A DNA stretch of 64,000 nt from Salibacterium aidingense DSM 18341. Its GTDB lineage: Bacteria > Bacillota > Bacilli > Bacillales > Marinococcaceae. Below the pieces are notes generated by a model. That model saw nothing but the letters and a program-made list of their open reading frames with translations. It had not been told where the DNA came from and searched no databases. Shown in pieces: positions 50,946 through 59,615 of the stretch. Position 1 is the stretch's first letter; each line of letters begins with the position of its first letter. The DNA lies in the NCBI RefSeq assembly GCF_000429685.1, contig NZ_AUCI01000001.1, forward strand, positions 1 through 64,000. Reading direction: 5' to 3'. A program made the position numbers and the translations under genes.

Positions 50946-51650
50946 TTGTCATTACCACACATACCTTTCACCTTTCGTGTGAATCAAACCGAGCATACGG
51001 TTTCTGTCCGCCATATTTTTTGTATTGGGTATACCGGACGAAATCAGGAAAAAGTTCAGGCACATGTGGACGAGCTTGCAGAATTGGGAATCCCACGGCC
51101 GGATAATATTCCTGCGCTTTATCCGATTAGGCTTTCGAGCCTGAACACCTCCTCAGGGATTCAGGTTTCTGGAGCGCAGACATCTGGGGAAGCTGAAATT
51201 ACGTTGATTTTCACCCCGGAGGATTCCTTTGTCACAATCGGAAGCGATCATACCGACCGGGAACTTGAAACCGTGGATATCGGAAAGTCCAAGCAAGTCT
51301 GTGATAAACCGATCGCACCAGAAGCATGGCCGATGAAAGAAGTTCTTCCACATTGGGATGAACTCCTGCTGCGTACAGAAATTCTGATAGACGGAAAATG
51401 GGAAGCCTACCAGGAAGATTATCTTTCTGCCATCCTTCCCTTCCACGAGATTGCAGCTATGCTGAAGAAAAGAAACGTTCCTTCCACAGACGCCGTGTTT
51501 TTCGCGGGGACGGTTCCGCTATTGGACGGTTTTAAGTTTGGCACTGCTTATAGCATGACGCTGCAGGATCCGGTGCTGGACCGCACGATTCAATTAAATT
51601 ACGAAGTCAAGGATTTAAATGAGGAAAAAGGGGAGGTGAAACAATCGTGA
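50946..51650 (+). CDS. DUF2848-family protein
   Basis: A 234-aa soluble protein that I place in DUF2848, a family with fumarylacetoacetase-like features (VRHIFCIGYTGRNQEKVQAH; EITLIFTPEDSFVTIGSDHT; AVFFAGTVPLLDGF). TTG start at 50946 has TAGGAG at seven bases; a GTG at 50937 lies too close to it. The SDHTDRELE stretch is typical. Its stop overlaps the next gene's start (GTGA). Members are found beside TRAP transporters and amidases; no function is established to my knowledge. Here it may cleave or hydrate the imported acid. Confidence 0.7.
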   Translation: MSLPHIPFTFRVNQTEHTVSVRHIFCIGYTGRNQEKVQAHVDELAELGIPRPDNIPALYPIRLSSLNTSSGIQVSGAQTSGEAEITLIFTPEDSFVTIGSDHTDRELETVDIGKSKQVCDKPIAPEAWPMKEVLPHWDELLLRTEILIDGKWEAYQEDYLSAILPFHEIAAMLKKRNVPSTDAVFFAGTVPLLDGFKFGTAYSMTLQDPVLDRTIQLNYEVKDLNEEKGEVKQS

Positions 51651-52441
51651 TTGTTTCTTCTCTGCAAATGGATATCGTACCAGGAGACCCAGCTGCGAAC
51701 CGGGCCAAAGTGGAAGTATTCATTCAGAAGGAAGTTGAACAGACACGTCCGGATGTGATTGTACTGCCGGAAATGTGGACAACGGCGTATACCCTGCCAG
51801 AGCTTCCAAAGGTTGCCGATCACCAGGACAGTAAAACAATTCCTTTTCTGCAGCATCTGGCAGCGAAACATCAAACCCATTTGATCGGCGGATCGATTGC
51901 TTATCAAAGCGGCGATGATATGTTTAACCGCGCCCTAATCATTAATAATAAAGGAGAGCTCGTCTATCATTATGACAAGCTCCATCTTGTTCCAATGCTT
52001 CAGGAGCCGGCTTATTTATCCGGCGGGCAAAATAAAGCGCAGGTTTTTGAACTGGATGGTTTAAAAATGGGAATTATTATCTGTTATGACCTCCGTTTCC
52101 CGGAACTTCTCCGGGCTCTGGCTTTGGAAGGGGCTCAGGCCGTTTTCATTGTGGCAGAATGGCCGGAAGCAAGACGCAGTCACTGGTACCACCTACAAAT
52201 CGCCCGGGCTATTGAAAATCAGTGCTACATTATTTCGAGTAACCGCATTGGGTCTTATAACGAAGTCGAGTTTGCCGGCACCTCCATGATCATAGATCCC
52301 TGGGGAAACGTCCTGGCAGAAGGAAGCCAGGACCAGGCTGAAACCGTCCGCGCCGAAATCCATCCGGAGCAGGTAACGGACGTACGCAGACAGGTCCCTG
52401 TTTTTGACAGTAGAGTGCCGGACTTTTACACCTATTACTAA
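51647..52441 (+). CDS. carbon-nitrogen hydrolase (nitrilase superfamily amidase)
   Basis: A 264-aa amidase of the omega-amidase/MtnU-like branch. The catalytic triad is complete: Glu42 (VIVLPEMWTT), Lys111 (YHYDKLHLV) and Cys146 (IIICYDLRFPE). GTG start overlapping the DUF2848 stop, with GGGGAGG upstream. It would hydrolyse an amide of a short dicarboxylate or a carbamoyl compound. With the TRAP importer, DUF2848 and DUF1445 proteins it suggests a route for an N-carbamoyl, lactam or amide acid. Confidence 0.88.
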   Translation: MIVSSLQMDIVPGDPAANRAKVEVFIQKEVEQTRPDVIVLPEMWTTAYTLPELPKVADHQDSKTIPFLQHLAAKHQTHLIGGSIAYQSGDDMFNRALIINNKGELVYHYDKLHLVPMLQEPAYLSGGQNKAQVFELDGLKMGIIICYDLRFPELLRALALEGAQAVFIVAEWPEARRSHWYHLQIARAIENQCYIISSNRIGSYNEVEFAGTSMIIDPWGNVLAEGSQDQAETVRAEIHPEQVTDVRRQVPVFDSRVPDFYTYY

Positions 52442-52462
52442 TACAAAAAGGAGTGTTCACTA

Positions 52463-53491
52463 ATGAAAAAATGGATTCTTTCTTCGCTCGTAACAACTTC
52501 ATTACTCTTTACTGCAGCCTGTGGAGGCGGTGATGATACAGGGAATGCAGAAGGCGGAGACTCCGGAGGAGATTCCCAGGACGATGTCACCCTTCGTCTA
52601 GCCCATACCGGTTCTGACTCCCATCAATACAATATTGCTGCAGAAAAATTTAAAGAACTTGTAGAAGAAAAAACAGATGGTTCGGTTACTATTGAGATTC
52701 ACGGAAACGCAAACCTGGGCAGTGAAGATGAAGCGGTGGAACAAATACTCGATGGCACCCTTGATATGACTACCGTGGCGGCAGACAGTTCTTTTTCCAA
52801 CACTGTTCCGGTCATGAACGTCTTCGGCATTCCATATATTTTCGAAGACCGTGACCATGTATACAGCGTACTGGATGGAGAAATCGGCCAGGATCTCCTT
52901 TCCCAGGCCGAAGAAAAGAATATGAAAGCTCTCGGGTATTGGGAAGTCGGCTTCCGTCATCTGACGAACAATGAAACGGAAATCACAACTCCCGGAGATA
53001 TGGAAGGCCTAAGCATCCGTGTGCAGCCGTCCAAGGTATGGGAAGCCCACATGGAAGCACTCGGCGCAAGTCCTACTCCAGTAGATTTCAATGAGCTTTA
53101 TTCCGCCCTCGATCAAGGTGTAGTAGACGGTCAGGAAAATCCGCTTCCAACCATTGACTCCATGAAATTCTATGAAGTTCAGGACTATGTGTCCTTAACA
53201 GCTCACACGTACTCCCCCGCCATTACCGTGGCAAGCAGCAACGCCTGGGACAAGCTGAGCGAAGAGCAGCAGACTGCTGTGCAGGAAGCCGTTGATGAAA
53301 CGACAGAATATCAGCGCGAAGAACTGCAGAATAAAGAAGAAGAAATCATGCAGACACTCGAGGAAAATGGTGTTACCATCACGGAAGATCCAGACCGTGA
53401 GGCCTTCCGCGAAGCAACATCCGGCGTGAAAGATGTCCTTTCGGAAGAAGTACCGTCTTCTCTGCTTGAAGAAATTGAAGCAGCCAAATAA
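52463..53491 (+). CDS. dctP: TRAP transporter substrate-binding lipoprotein DctP
   Basis: A 342-aa DctP-family binding protein, lipid-anchored (LLFTAACGGGDD; Cys near residue 20), with the acidic linker seen in other binding proteins here. Family features: LRLAHTGSDSHQYNIAAEKF, GNANLGSEDEAVEQI and the carboxylate-binding Arg region LSIRVQPSKVW, then GVVDGQENPLPTI. Delivers an organic acid to DctQM. AAAAAGGAG precedes the ATG. A hairpin after it should raise its message level over the membrane genes. Confidence 0.9.
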   Translation: MKKWILSSLVTTSLLFTAACGGGDDTGNAEGGDSGGDSQDDVTLRLAHTGSDSHQYNIAAEKFKELVEEKTDGSVTIEIHGNANLGSEDEAVEQILDGTLDMTTVAADSSFSNTVPVMNVFGIPYIFEDRDHVYSVLDGEIGQDLLSQAEEKNMKALGYWEVGFRHLTNNETEITTPGDMEGLSIRVQPSKVWEAHMEALGASPTPVDFNELYSALDQGVVDGQENPLPTIDSMKFYEVQDYVSLTAHTYSPAITVASSNAWDKLSEEQQTAVQEAVDETTEYQREELQNKEEEIMQTLEENGVTITEDPDREAFREATSGVKDVLSEEVPSSLLEEIEAAK

Positions 53492-53504
53492 CAAACTAAT
53501 GAAC

Positions 53505-53533
53505 TTCCGGGTGTTTTCATCAAACACCCGGAA
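53505..53533 (+). terminator. attenuator hairpin between dctP and dctQ
   Basis: TTCCGGGTGTTT and its exact reverse complement (12-bp arms) flank TCATC, followed by CCTTTTC. Placed right after the binding-protein gene, it probably stops part of the transcripts or protects the dctP message. Confidence 0.65.
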
Positions 53534-53581
53534 CCTTTTCTATTTCCACTTTAGAAAATGGAAAGAAATGAGGGGGAAAAC

Positions 53582-54034
53582 ATGCAGAAACTGGATACCC
53601 TGCTTATAAAAATTATGGAATACATTATGTTTCTATGCCTTAGTGTGACCGTACTTGTCACCTTCGTGCAGGTATTCTACCGGTACGTTCTCGGGCAGTC
53701 CCTTGCCTGGTCCCAGGAATTCGTGTTGATTACGTTTGTTTATGCGGTATTAACAGGTGCTGTCGTTTGTATTTATCACAAGGAGCATCTGCAGGTCGAT
53801 CTGCTCGACAACAAACCAGCCTGGCTGCAAAAGACAGCCCATGTGCTGGAGTTTGGCATCGTGTTATTTTTCATTATTATTTTTACGTATTATGGCATCG
53901 AGCTTGTAAACAGTAATCTGACGTCCGGTCAGACCGTTGGCATTCTTCCCATTCAAACCGCATACGTGTACATGGCTATGCCGGCAAGTGGGATTTTAAT
54001 GCTTTACTTCCATGTTAGGCAGGTGATCAAATGA
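53582..54034 (+). CDS. dctQ: TRAP transporter small membrane subunit DctQ
   Basis: A 150-aa protein with four membrane segments and the DctQ pattern VTFVQVFYRYVLGQSLAWSQEF near residue 30, then VVCIYHKEHLQVDLL. The ATG at 53582 follows GAGGGGG; an in-frame ATG 24 bases earlier has no ribosome site. Its end overlaps dctM by four bases (ATGA). Partner of DctM in the importer. Confidence 0.9.
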   Translation: MQKLDTLLIKIMEYIMFLCLSVTVLVTFVQVFYRYVLGQSLAWSQEFVLITFVYAVLTGAVVCIYHKEHLQVDLLDNKPAWLQKTAHVLEFGIVLFFIIIFTYYGIELVNSNLTSGQTVGILPIQTAYVYMAMPASGILMLYFHVRQVIK

Positions 54035-55320
54035 TCTGGCTCATCCCTCTTTTATTCGTTTTAATCCTGCTTCGCGTCCCTATTGCCTTCGCCCTTGGCG
54101 GGGTTTCTATGCTGGGTATTATTTTAACGGACCCGAACCTGCTTATTAATGTACCACGTCAGATTTACGGCGGAATGGAAAGTTTCAGCCTCGTGGCTGT
54201 CCCATTGTTTATCCTTGCCGGCGAAGTAATGACACGAGGCGGAATCTCGGAACGATTAATCCGATTTTCGCAGATGCTTGTCGGGTTTATGCCGGGAGGG
54301 CTTGCCATGGTTGTTATCGTAGCAAGTATGTTTTTCTCCGCACTCACGGGCACCGCCATTGCTGCGGCTGCTGCGATCGGCGGCATGATGCTGCCGGCGA
54401 TGAAAAAAGAAAATTACGATACTGGTTTTTCGGCCAGCCTTGTTGCTACATCGGCCACCATCGGCCCCATTATCCCTCCAAGTATTGTGCTTATCTTATT
54501 TGGCGTAATTGCCAGTGTTTCCATCGGGGATCTTTTCATCGCGGGATTCGTTCCTGGAGTTTTGATGGGCATCGGCTTGATGGTCTACAGCTACATTGTG
54601 GGGAAAAAGAAAAATTACAAAGCCCGGGAATCCCTGCCGCGACCCGGTGAATTTTTCAGGGGTCTATTGGATGCCATGCTCGCTCTTATCATGCCGCTCA
54701 TCATTATCGGCGGTATAATATCAGGGATTTTCACTGCTACGGAATCCGGAGTTGTCGCTGTTTTCTATGCCTTTATCATCGGCATGTTTGTCTATAAGGA
54801 ACTGGGATGGAAGGATGTTAAAAATGTGTTCATTTCCACCGGTAAGACGACAGCTTCTATCGTTTTTCTGATTGGTTCTGCCTCTCTGTTTATCTGGTTT
54901 TTATCGTTTGAAAGCATTCCGCAGCAGTTGACGAATATGCTTGGTCCAGTTGCAGAGAATCCCCTCCTGCTTCTGCTTGTGATTAATGTTATTCTGCTTT
55001 TGGCTGGCACGTTCATCGATACAATCAGTGCTGTATCGATCTTCACTCCATTATTTCTTCCGCTGATCACAACGGCCGGCATTGACCCGATTCATTTTGG
55101 CATTATTATGGCTGTGAACTTAACAATCGGTATGGCGACACCGCCGCTTGGGGTCACCTTATTCGTGACAGCACGAATTGCAGAAATCAAGGTCCAGCAC
55201 ATGTTCCGGCATCTAGTTCCGCAGGTGGGCATACTAATTGCCGTTCTGTTGATTATTACCTATATTCCAGAAATCAGCCTTTATCTCCCGGAACTGTACC
55301 AAAACGTTTTTGATTCATAG
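54031..55320 (+). CDS. dctM: TRAP transporter large membrane subunit DctM
   Basis: A 429-aa protein with about twelve membrane segments, with DctM features FILAGEVMTRGGISERLI, ALTGTAIAAAAAIGGMMLPAM, ATSATIGPIIPPSIVLILFG and the C-terminal half AVNLTIGMATPPLGVTLFV. It forms the sodium-coupled pathway. The cargo is an unknown acid; the enzymes encoded on both sides suggest a nitrogen-containing carboxylate. Confidence 0.92.
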   Translation: MIWLIPLLFVLILLRVPIAFALGGVSMLGIILTDPNLLINVPRQIYGGMESFSLVAVPLFILAGEVMTRGGISERLIRFSQMLVGFMPGGLAMVVIVASMFFSALTGTAIAAAAAIGGMMLPAMKKENYDTGFSASLVATSATIGPIIPPSIVLILFGVIASVSIGDLFIAGFVPGVLMGIGLMVYSYIVGKKKNYKARESLPRPGEFFRGLLDAMLALIMPLIIIGGIISGIFTATESGVVAVFYAFIIGMFVYKELGWKDVKNVFISTGKTTASIVFLIGSASLFIWFLSFESIPQQLTNMLGPVAENPLLLLLVINVILLLAGTFIDTISAVSIFTPLFLPLITTAGIDPIHFGIIMAVNLTIGMATPPLGVTLFVTARIAEIKVQHMFRHLVPQVGILIAVLLIITYIPEISLYLPELYQNVFDS

Positions 55321-55334
55321 AAAGAAGGATGCTT

Positions 55335-56111
55335 ATGCAGACTCCAGCTATGCTGCGCGAAAAAATAAGATACGGTTCGTTCCAAGGGCCGACGTCCGGT
55401 CAATGTCCGGATTTTGTACAGGCGAATGTAGTTATTGTCCCTAAAGCCTATGCTTTTGATTTTTTCCTGTTCGCCCACCGTAACCCGGATTCTTGTCCAC
55501 TTGTGGACGTATTCGACGCAGGCGTGACAGAATCCCGTTTCGCCCCCGGATCCGATATACGCAATGATGTCCCGCGCTATCGTATCTACCGTCATGGAAC
55601 GTTAACCGAAGAAACCACCTCTATCAAAAATATTTGGCTGGAGGATTGGGTTACCTTTTTGATCGGATGCAGTTTTACTTTTGAAAGTATTCTACAGCAG
55701 GAAGGCATCCCTCTCCGGCATATCGAAGAAAACAAAAATGTAGCGATGTACGTGACCGATCGGCCAACCAAAGCTACCACGATGTTTCACGGACCGCTCG
55801 TCGTATCCATGCGCCCTGTGCCGCAACAGCTGGTTCAGAAAGCAAGTGAGGTGACAGCATCCTACCCAAATATGCATGGCGCACCCGTTCACGCTGGGAA
55901 CCCGTCTGTCCTCGGCATTGCAGACATAGAAGCTCCTGATTTCGGAGACAAGATTCACATTAGAGATAACGAACTTCCTGTATTCTGGGCCTGCGGGGTC
56001 ACCCCGCAGATGGCCGCGATGGAAAGCCGGCTCCCCTTCATGATTACCCATGCCCCGGGTCATATGTTTGTTACCGATGTGACAAATGAAGAATTTCTAA
56101 AGCAAAGATAG
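55335..56111 (+). CDS. DUF1445-family putative hydro-lyase
   Basis: A 258-aa protein of the YcsI/DUF1445 family. Family features: GQCPDFVQANVVIVPKAYAF near the start, LEDWVTFLIGCSFTFESIL, YVTDRPT.A..FHGPLVVSMRP and the C-terminal ITHAPGHMFVTD. The ATG at 55335 has GAAGG at six bases. Relatives include the bacterial putative hydro-lyases and the mammalian D-glutamate cyclase region that opens 5-oxo-D-proline. Combined with an amidase and TRAP importer, an action on a lactam or cyclic amide acid is conceivable. Confidence 0.8.
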   Translation: MQTPAMLREKIRYGSFQGPTSGQCPDFVQANVVIVPKAYAFDFFLFAHRNPDSCPLVDVFDAGVTESRFAPGSDIRNDVPRYRIYRHGTLTEETTSIKNIWLEDWVTFLIGCSFTFESILQQEGIPLRHIEENKNVAMYVTDRPTKATTMFHGPLVVSMRPVPQQLVQKASEVTASYPNMHGAPVHAGNPSVLGIADIEAPDFGDKIHIRDNELPVFWACGVTPQMAAMESRLPFMITHAPGHMFVTDVTNEEFLKQR

Positions 56112-56157
56112 GGAGGAACTAGAGATTTCCTTATCTATGAACGTTTCGATAAAGCGG

Positions 56158-56191
56158 GACCAACTCTCTGGGCAGAGCTGGTCTCCTTTTT
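56158..56191 (+). terminator. terminator of the TRAP operon
   Basis: GACCAACTCT pairs with AGAGCTGGTC (one mismatch) around CTGGGC-like bases, followed by TCCTTTTT. Located just beyond the DUF1445 gene, ahead of a convergent gene. Confidence 0.75.
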
Positions 56192-56204
56192 CAAAAACAG
56201 CCCC

Positions 56205-57104
56205 CTATCGAAAAAAAGGCATTCCGTCTCTTTCAAACACTTTAATATCCTCCAGCCTTTGTTTTTGTGAAGCTGTCATGGGAAGGTCTCCAGCTTTCTC
56301 AAGAGAAACCCAGGCCCAGTCGGTGGATTCTTCATCCAGCTGGAGCCTGCCCCGGACTATCCGGGCTTTATACAAAATTAAAAATTCCTGCCGCACCTCC
56401 CCATCAGAATAGGCAATTACCGTGTTGGGATTCGAATACGTCCCAATAATACCGGTAATTTCCACCGTATAGCCCGACTCTTCCTGCACTTCCCGGACGG
56501 CACAGCTCTTCAGGTCTTCTCCTACGTCCATGGTGCCGCCGGGGAGTGTCCATTTTCCATTGTCCCGGCGCCTCACCACCAATATTTCCTGCTTGTCATT
56601 TACAATTGCTGCGGCCGCCGCAGGTTTCAACCCATTTGGGACAGGGGCTTCGGGGTCGTTTTGGTAATCCGTGCGGGTGGTTTCGAGAGGCGTTTCCCTC
56701 CACGCTGTCACTTCACGCGTTTCTTCCACCACCACCTTGTCATTGCCTGGCGGAGTTTTAATAAACAGCAGAGCCGTGCCGGGTTTGGACCGCTGGGCAT
56801 ATGACGTCCCCGGACGGATTTGAAAAAAATCTCCCTTACGAAACATGTAGGTCTGTTTGGTGTCCACCTCCATATATTCCGTCATACCGCTGATTATGTA
56901 CATATACTCACTGGCCCGGATGTGGTAGTGGGACTTCTCGGAAGTAAACGTATCATAAGAAGTGATCCCTATTTCGACATTTTCTTCCGGGAAATGGGAC
57001 AGTTCCTGCGGCCGCTGCAAATTCCCGGCTAAATACTGGCGGGCTGTGTTTTCCAGTGTCCTTTGCATATCTTTATTGCTTATAGCTTGAAAGGACTGAT
57101 TCAT
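56205..57104 (-). CDS. cupin-NUDIX fusion protein
   Basis: A 299-aa two-domain protein. Residues of about 40-125 form a cupin barrel (HYHIRASEYMYIISGMTEYM, RKGDFFQIRPGTSY). From about residue 165 there is a NUDIX hydrolase with a perfect box: GGTMDVGEDLKSCAVREVQE followed by ESGY. The cupin keeps His and Glu positions for a metal. The ATG at 57104 follows AGAGGTGG; a longer frame would run into a terminator hairpin. Probably hydrolyses a nucleotide-sugar or similar diphosphate, with the cupin acting on or sensing the sugar. Substrate unknown. Confidence 0.82.
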   Translation of the reverse strand: MNQSFQAISNKDMQRTLENTARQYLAGNLQRPQELSHFPEENVEIGITSYDTFTSEKSHYHIRASEYMYIISGMTEYMEVDTKQTYMFRKGDFFQIRPGTSYAQRSKPGTALLFIKTPPGNDKVVVEETREVTAWRETPLETTRTDYQNDPEAPVPNGLKPAAAAAIVNDKQEILVVRRRDNGKWTLPGGTMDVGEDLKSCAVREVQEESGYTVEITGIIGTYSNPNTVIAYSDGEVRQEFLILYKARIVRGRLQLDEESTDWAWVSLEKAGDLPMTASQKQRLEDIKVFERDGMPFFR

Positions 57105-57127
57105 GAAACCACCTCTGCTTTCTTGTA

Positions 57128-57156
57128 TCAAAAAAACCAGCTGCACCAGCTGGTTT
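57128..57156 (-). terminator. terminator of the sinR-like gene
   Basis: On the minus strand AACCAGCTG-GTG-CAGCTGGTT has nine-base perfect arms followed by a T-run. It lies between the sinR-like gene and the cupin-NUDIX gene. Confidence 0.8.
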
Positions 57157-57242
57157 TCTTTTAACCTGGATTAATTCATCAGTATTCTTCTGGGCTGACA
57201 ATACAAAAGAGCTTTGTATTTTTCCAGTTTGGAAATCTATTA

Positions 57243-57566
57243 TTAAAAACCCCCGCGTTTACGCATCTGCTCCTCTAAAAACCGGCGAAAGGCTTCTTTG
57301 GTCACCCCGGAATCCATTGCCGTTTCCACCAGAGCAAGCCATTCAGTATCAAGCTCCTCGTCTTCCAAAGAAGAGCTATCTAAAAAACCATCGGGAGGAA
57401 GGTCCAGACCCTTCGCCACTTTTTCCAGAAAGGAAACAGACGGAGTTTGATTCCCGCCCTCTTCTACCGCCCGCAGGCATTCTTCTTCTACCCCGGCTTT
57501 TGCAGCCAGCTCAGGTATCGTCACCGACTGTTCATGCCGCTCATATCGTATCCGGATCCCTATCAT
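57243..57566 (-). CDS. sinR: SinR-like transcriptional repressor
   Basis: A 107-aa protein with an XRE helix-turn-helix (IPELAAKAGVEEECLRAVEE, residues 17-36) and a C-terminal SinR/SinI-type dimerisation hook (LDTEWLALVETAMDSGVTKE then AFRRFLEEQ). Length and layout match Bacillus SinR (111 aa), the master repressor of biofilm matrix genes, which is antagonised by SinI through this same region. No sinI gene is beside it, unlike in B. subtilis. The N-terminus differs in helix 3 (EEECLRAVEEGGNQ), so target sites may differ. Confidence 0.8.
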   Translation of the reverse strand: MIGIRIRYERHEQSVTIPELAAKAGVEEECLRAVEEGGNQTPSVSFLEKVAKGLDLPPDGFLDSSSLEDEELDTEWLALVETAMDSGVTKEAFRRFLEEQMRKRGGF

Positions 57567-57656
57567 CCCGCGTACACCCTTTTTCTACTATCATACAAAA
57601 CTTCCAATAGCATACCAATATTTTTTTACAATAATATTCAGCCGAAATTCAACTTC

Positions 57657-59432
57657 TTACATATAGATGAAATACACGATAGAAACTGTCGTTGCCATAC
57701 AAATCAGGGTTAACGGGAAACCAATACGAAAATAATCGGCAAATGAATACCCGCCCGGACCAAAGACAATTAGATTCGTCTGATAGCCGATCGGGGATAA
57801 AAAACTGGCGGATGCGGCGATCGCAATAAGAACAGCCATACCGACAGGATCCATTCCCATTTCCAGAGCGATTTCATAGGCTATCGGGAACATAATGACG
57901 GCTGCCGCGTTATTCGTGATAAATTCTGTAAAGATATTCGTGAGGAGATAGAGGGATACCAGCACGGCTGCAATTCCAAGAGGCTCCAATCCTCCTATCA
58001 TTGCCTGGGCAATCCAGTCCGCTGTTCCCGTTGCCGTAATCACATTTCCGATCCCCAGCGCACTGGCGATCAATAAAAGCACCTGGAACTGGACAGATGC
58101 TTTCGCCTCTGTCGGTGAAGAAATTTTCGCAGCAAACAAGATTCCCACCATGATTACCATCGCTTGAAAAATGGAAAGCAAGTCCAGCATGACCAGCCCG
58201 ATCATCCCCATTAAGAGAATCAACGTAATCCAGCCTTGGGACTCATCCTCATAAAATTTCTGTTCTTCCAGCGGAGTGGTGATATAAAAATCCTTTCTTT
58301 CCCGGATGCGTTCGTTAAAATCCGGACCGCTGACAAGCAGAAGTAAGTCGCCTGCTTTCGGTACAATGTCCCCTATTTTCCCTTCCACCCGTTCGTCATT
58401 GCGGTGTACGGCCACCACCGCCGCATCATATGTTTCTCTAAAACGGCTCTGTTTGATGGTCTGGTGAGTCAGGGAGGATTGGTGGGAAACAACGGCTTCC
58501 ACGAGCCGGCTGTTTCCATTTTTTATATTGTCAAGGGACAGGTCCGTTCCTGTATTAACCTCCAGCCCTTTCCGCTTCTGCAAATCCGCAATGGTCGAAA
58601 TCATTCCCGTAAATACAAGCCGGTCGCCTGCCTGCACCAGGGTCTTGCTGCTCACCGGCGAAATTCTGTTTTTGCCGCGGATAATTTCAATTAAGTAGAC
58701 GCCCTTTAAATTGCGAAGCTGCGCTTCTTCCACTGTTGCATTAGCATAAGGAAATTCTGCTGTTACTCTCATTTCACTTAAATAATCTTTCGTATTTTCC
58801 CGGACCCTTTGAATCATGCTGCGGTGATCCGGGAGAAGGTGCGGACCGAATACCAGCAGATATAAAAGACCGGCCACGGTAATGGGCACTCCCACCCATG
58901 CCAGTTGGAAAAAGGAAAACCCTCGTTCTCCAGCATCAATCAGGAGACCATGAATGACCAGGTTCGTCGACGTTCCAATTAATGTTATTGTCCCTCCCAG
59001 AATAGAAGCATACGACAACGGCAGCAAGTATCGGGAGGGCGAAATGTTGTGCTTCGAGGTCCACCGCCGTACGACCGGGGTCAGTGTTGCCACAATAGGC
59101 GTGTTATTAAAGAATGCAGAGAAGGCAGACACTGGAACGAGAAGCTTTCCCATCGCCGCCCTGCCGGATTTCGTATCAGCCAGAAACGATGTCATTAACC
59201 GTTCGATTAAACCGCTTTTTTCAAAGACACCGGCAACCACAAACAGCAGAGCCACCGTCATCATCCCTTGATTCGAAAAACCGGCAAGCGCCTCTTCCGG
59301 GGTCACGAACCCCAGCATTAAAAACAGGAAGAGCGTAAAAAACACTAGAAGATCCGGCCGGACTACTTCCAAAAACAAGCCGGCCATCATGAAACATATT
59401 CCAGCCAGAACCACAGCAATCTCTATCGTCAT
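57657..59432 (-). CDS. SLC13/DASS-type anion permease with two TrkA-C domains
   Basis: A 591-aa permease: about ten to twelve membrane segments split by a cytoplasmic part (about residues 205-395) with two RCK_C/TrkA-C units (GVYLIEIIRGKNRISPVSSK, and DAAVVAVHRNDERVEGKIGD). Transport motifs FSAFFNNTPIVATLTPVV and FITNNAAAVIMFPIAYE are the paired NT(P/A) signatures of the family. Proteins of this layout often carry sulfate, sulfite-related anions or dicarboxylates. Given the sulfonate genes in the window an oxyanion substrate is worth considering, but there is no direct link. Confidence 0.85.
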   Translation of the reverse strand: MTIEIAVVLAGICFMMAGLFLEVVRPDLLVFFTLFLFLMLGFVTPEEALAGFSNQGMMTVALLFVVAGVFEKSGLIERLMTSFLADTKSGRAAMGKLLVPVSAFSAFFNNTPIVATLTPVVRRWTSKHNISPSRYLLPLSYASILGGTITLIGTSTNLVIHGLLIDAGERGFSFFQLAWVGVPITVAGLLYLLVFGPHLLPDHRSMIQRVRENTKDYLSEMRVTAEFPYANATVEEAQLRNLKGVYLIEIIRGKNRISPVSSKTLVQAGDRLVFTGMISTIADLQKRKGLEVNTGTDLSLDNIKNGNSRLVEAVVSHQSSLTHQTIKQSRFRETYDAAVVAVHRNDERVEGKIGDIVPKAGDLLLLVSGPDFNERIRERKDFYITTPLEEQKFYEDESQGWITLILLMGMIGLVMLDLLSIFQAMVIMVGILFAAKISSPTEAKASVQFQVLLLIASALGIGNVITATGTADWIAQAMIGGLEPLGIAAVLVSLYLLTNIFTEFITNNAAAVIMFPIAYEIALEMGMDPVGMAVLIAIAASASFLSPIGYQTNLIVFGPGGYSFADYFRIGFPLTLICMATTVSIVYFIYM

Positions 59433-59587
59433 ATGAATCCTTCCCTTATGTAACTAACCTGTAATCATTATATAGGCGCTTGGTTCTTCCCGGCAAGAAA
59501 CTTGAGTTTTCTGATAGGGTATTAAAATAAAATAGTTCGTATTGTTTTCCTACTTTTCACAGAAGCCAGAAACAGTATCGCACTTTC

Positions 59588-59615
59588 AAAAAAGCCCTCT
59601 TTAAGGGGCTTTTTC
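59588..59615 (-). terminator. terminator after the sigma-54 activator gene
   Basis: AAAAAAGCCC pairs with GGGGCTTTTT around TCTTTAA-like bases, directly after the stop of the activator gene on the minus strand; A- and T-runs make it usable in both directions. Confidence 0.75.

Noticed and set aside
57105-57146. Longer start for the cupin-NUDIX protein
   Set aside because: It would overlap a terminator hairpin and lacks a ribosome site.
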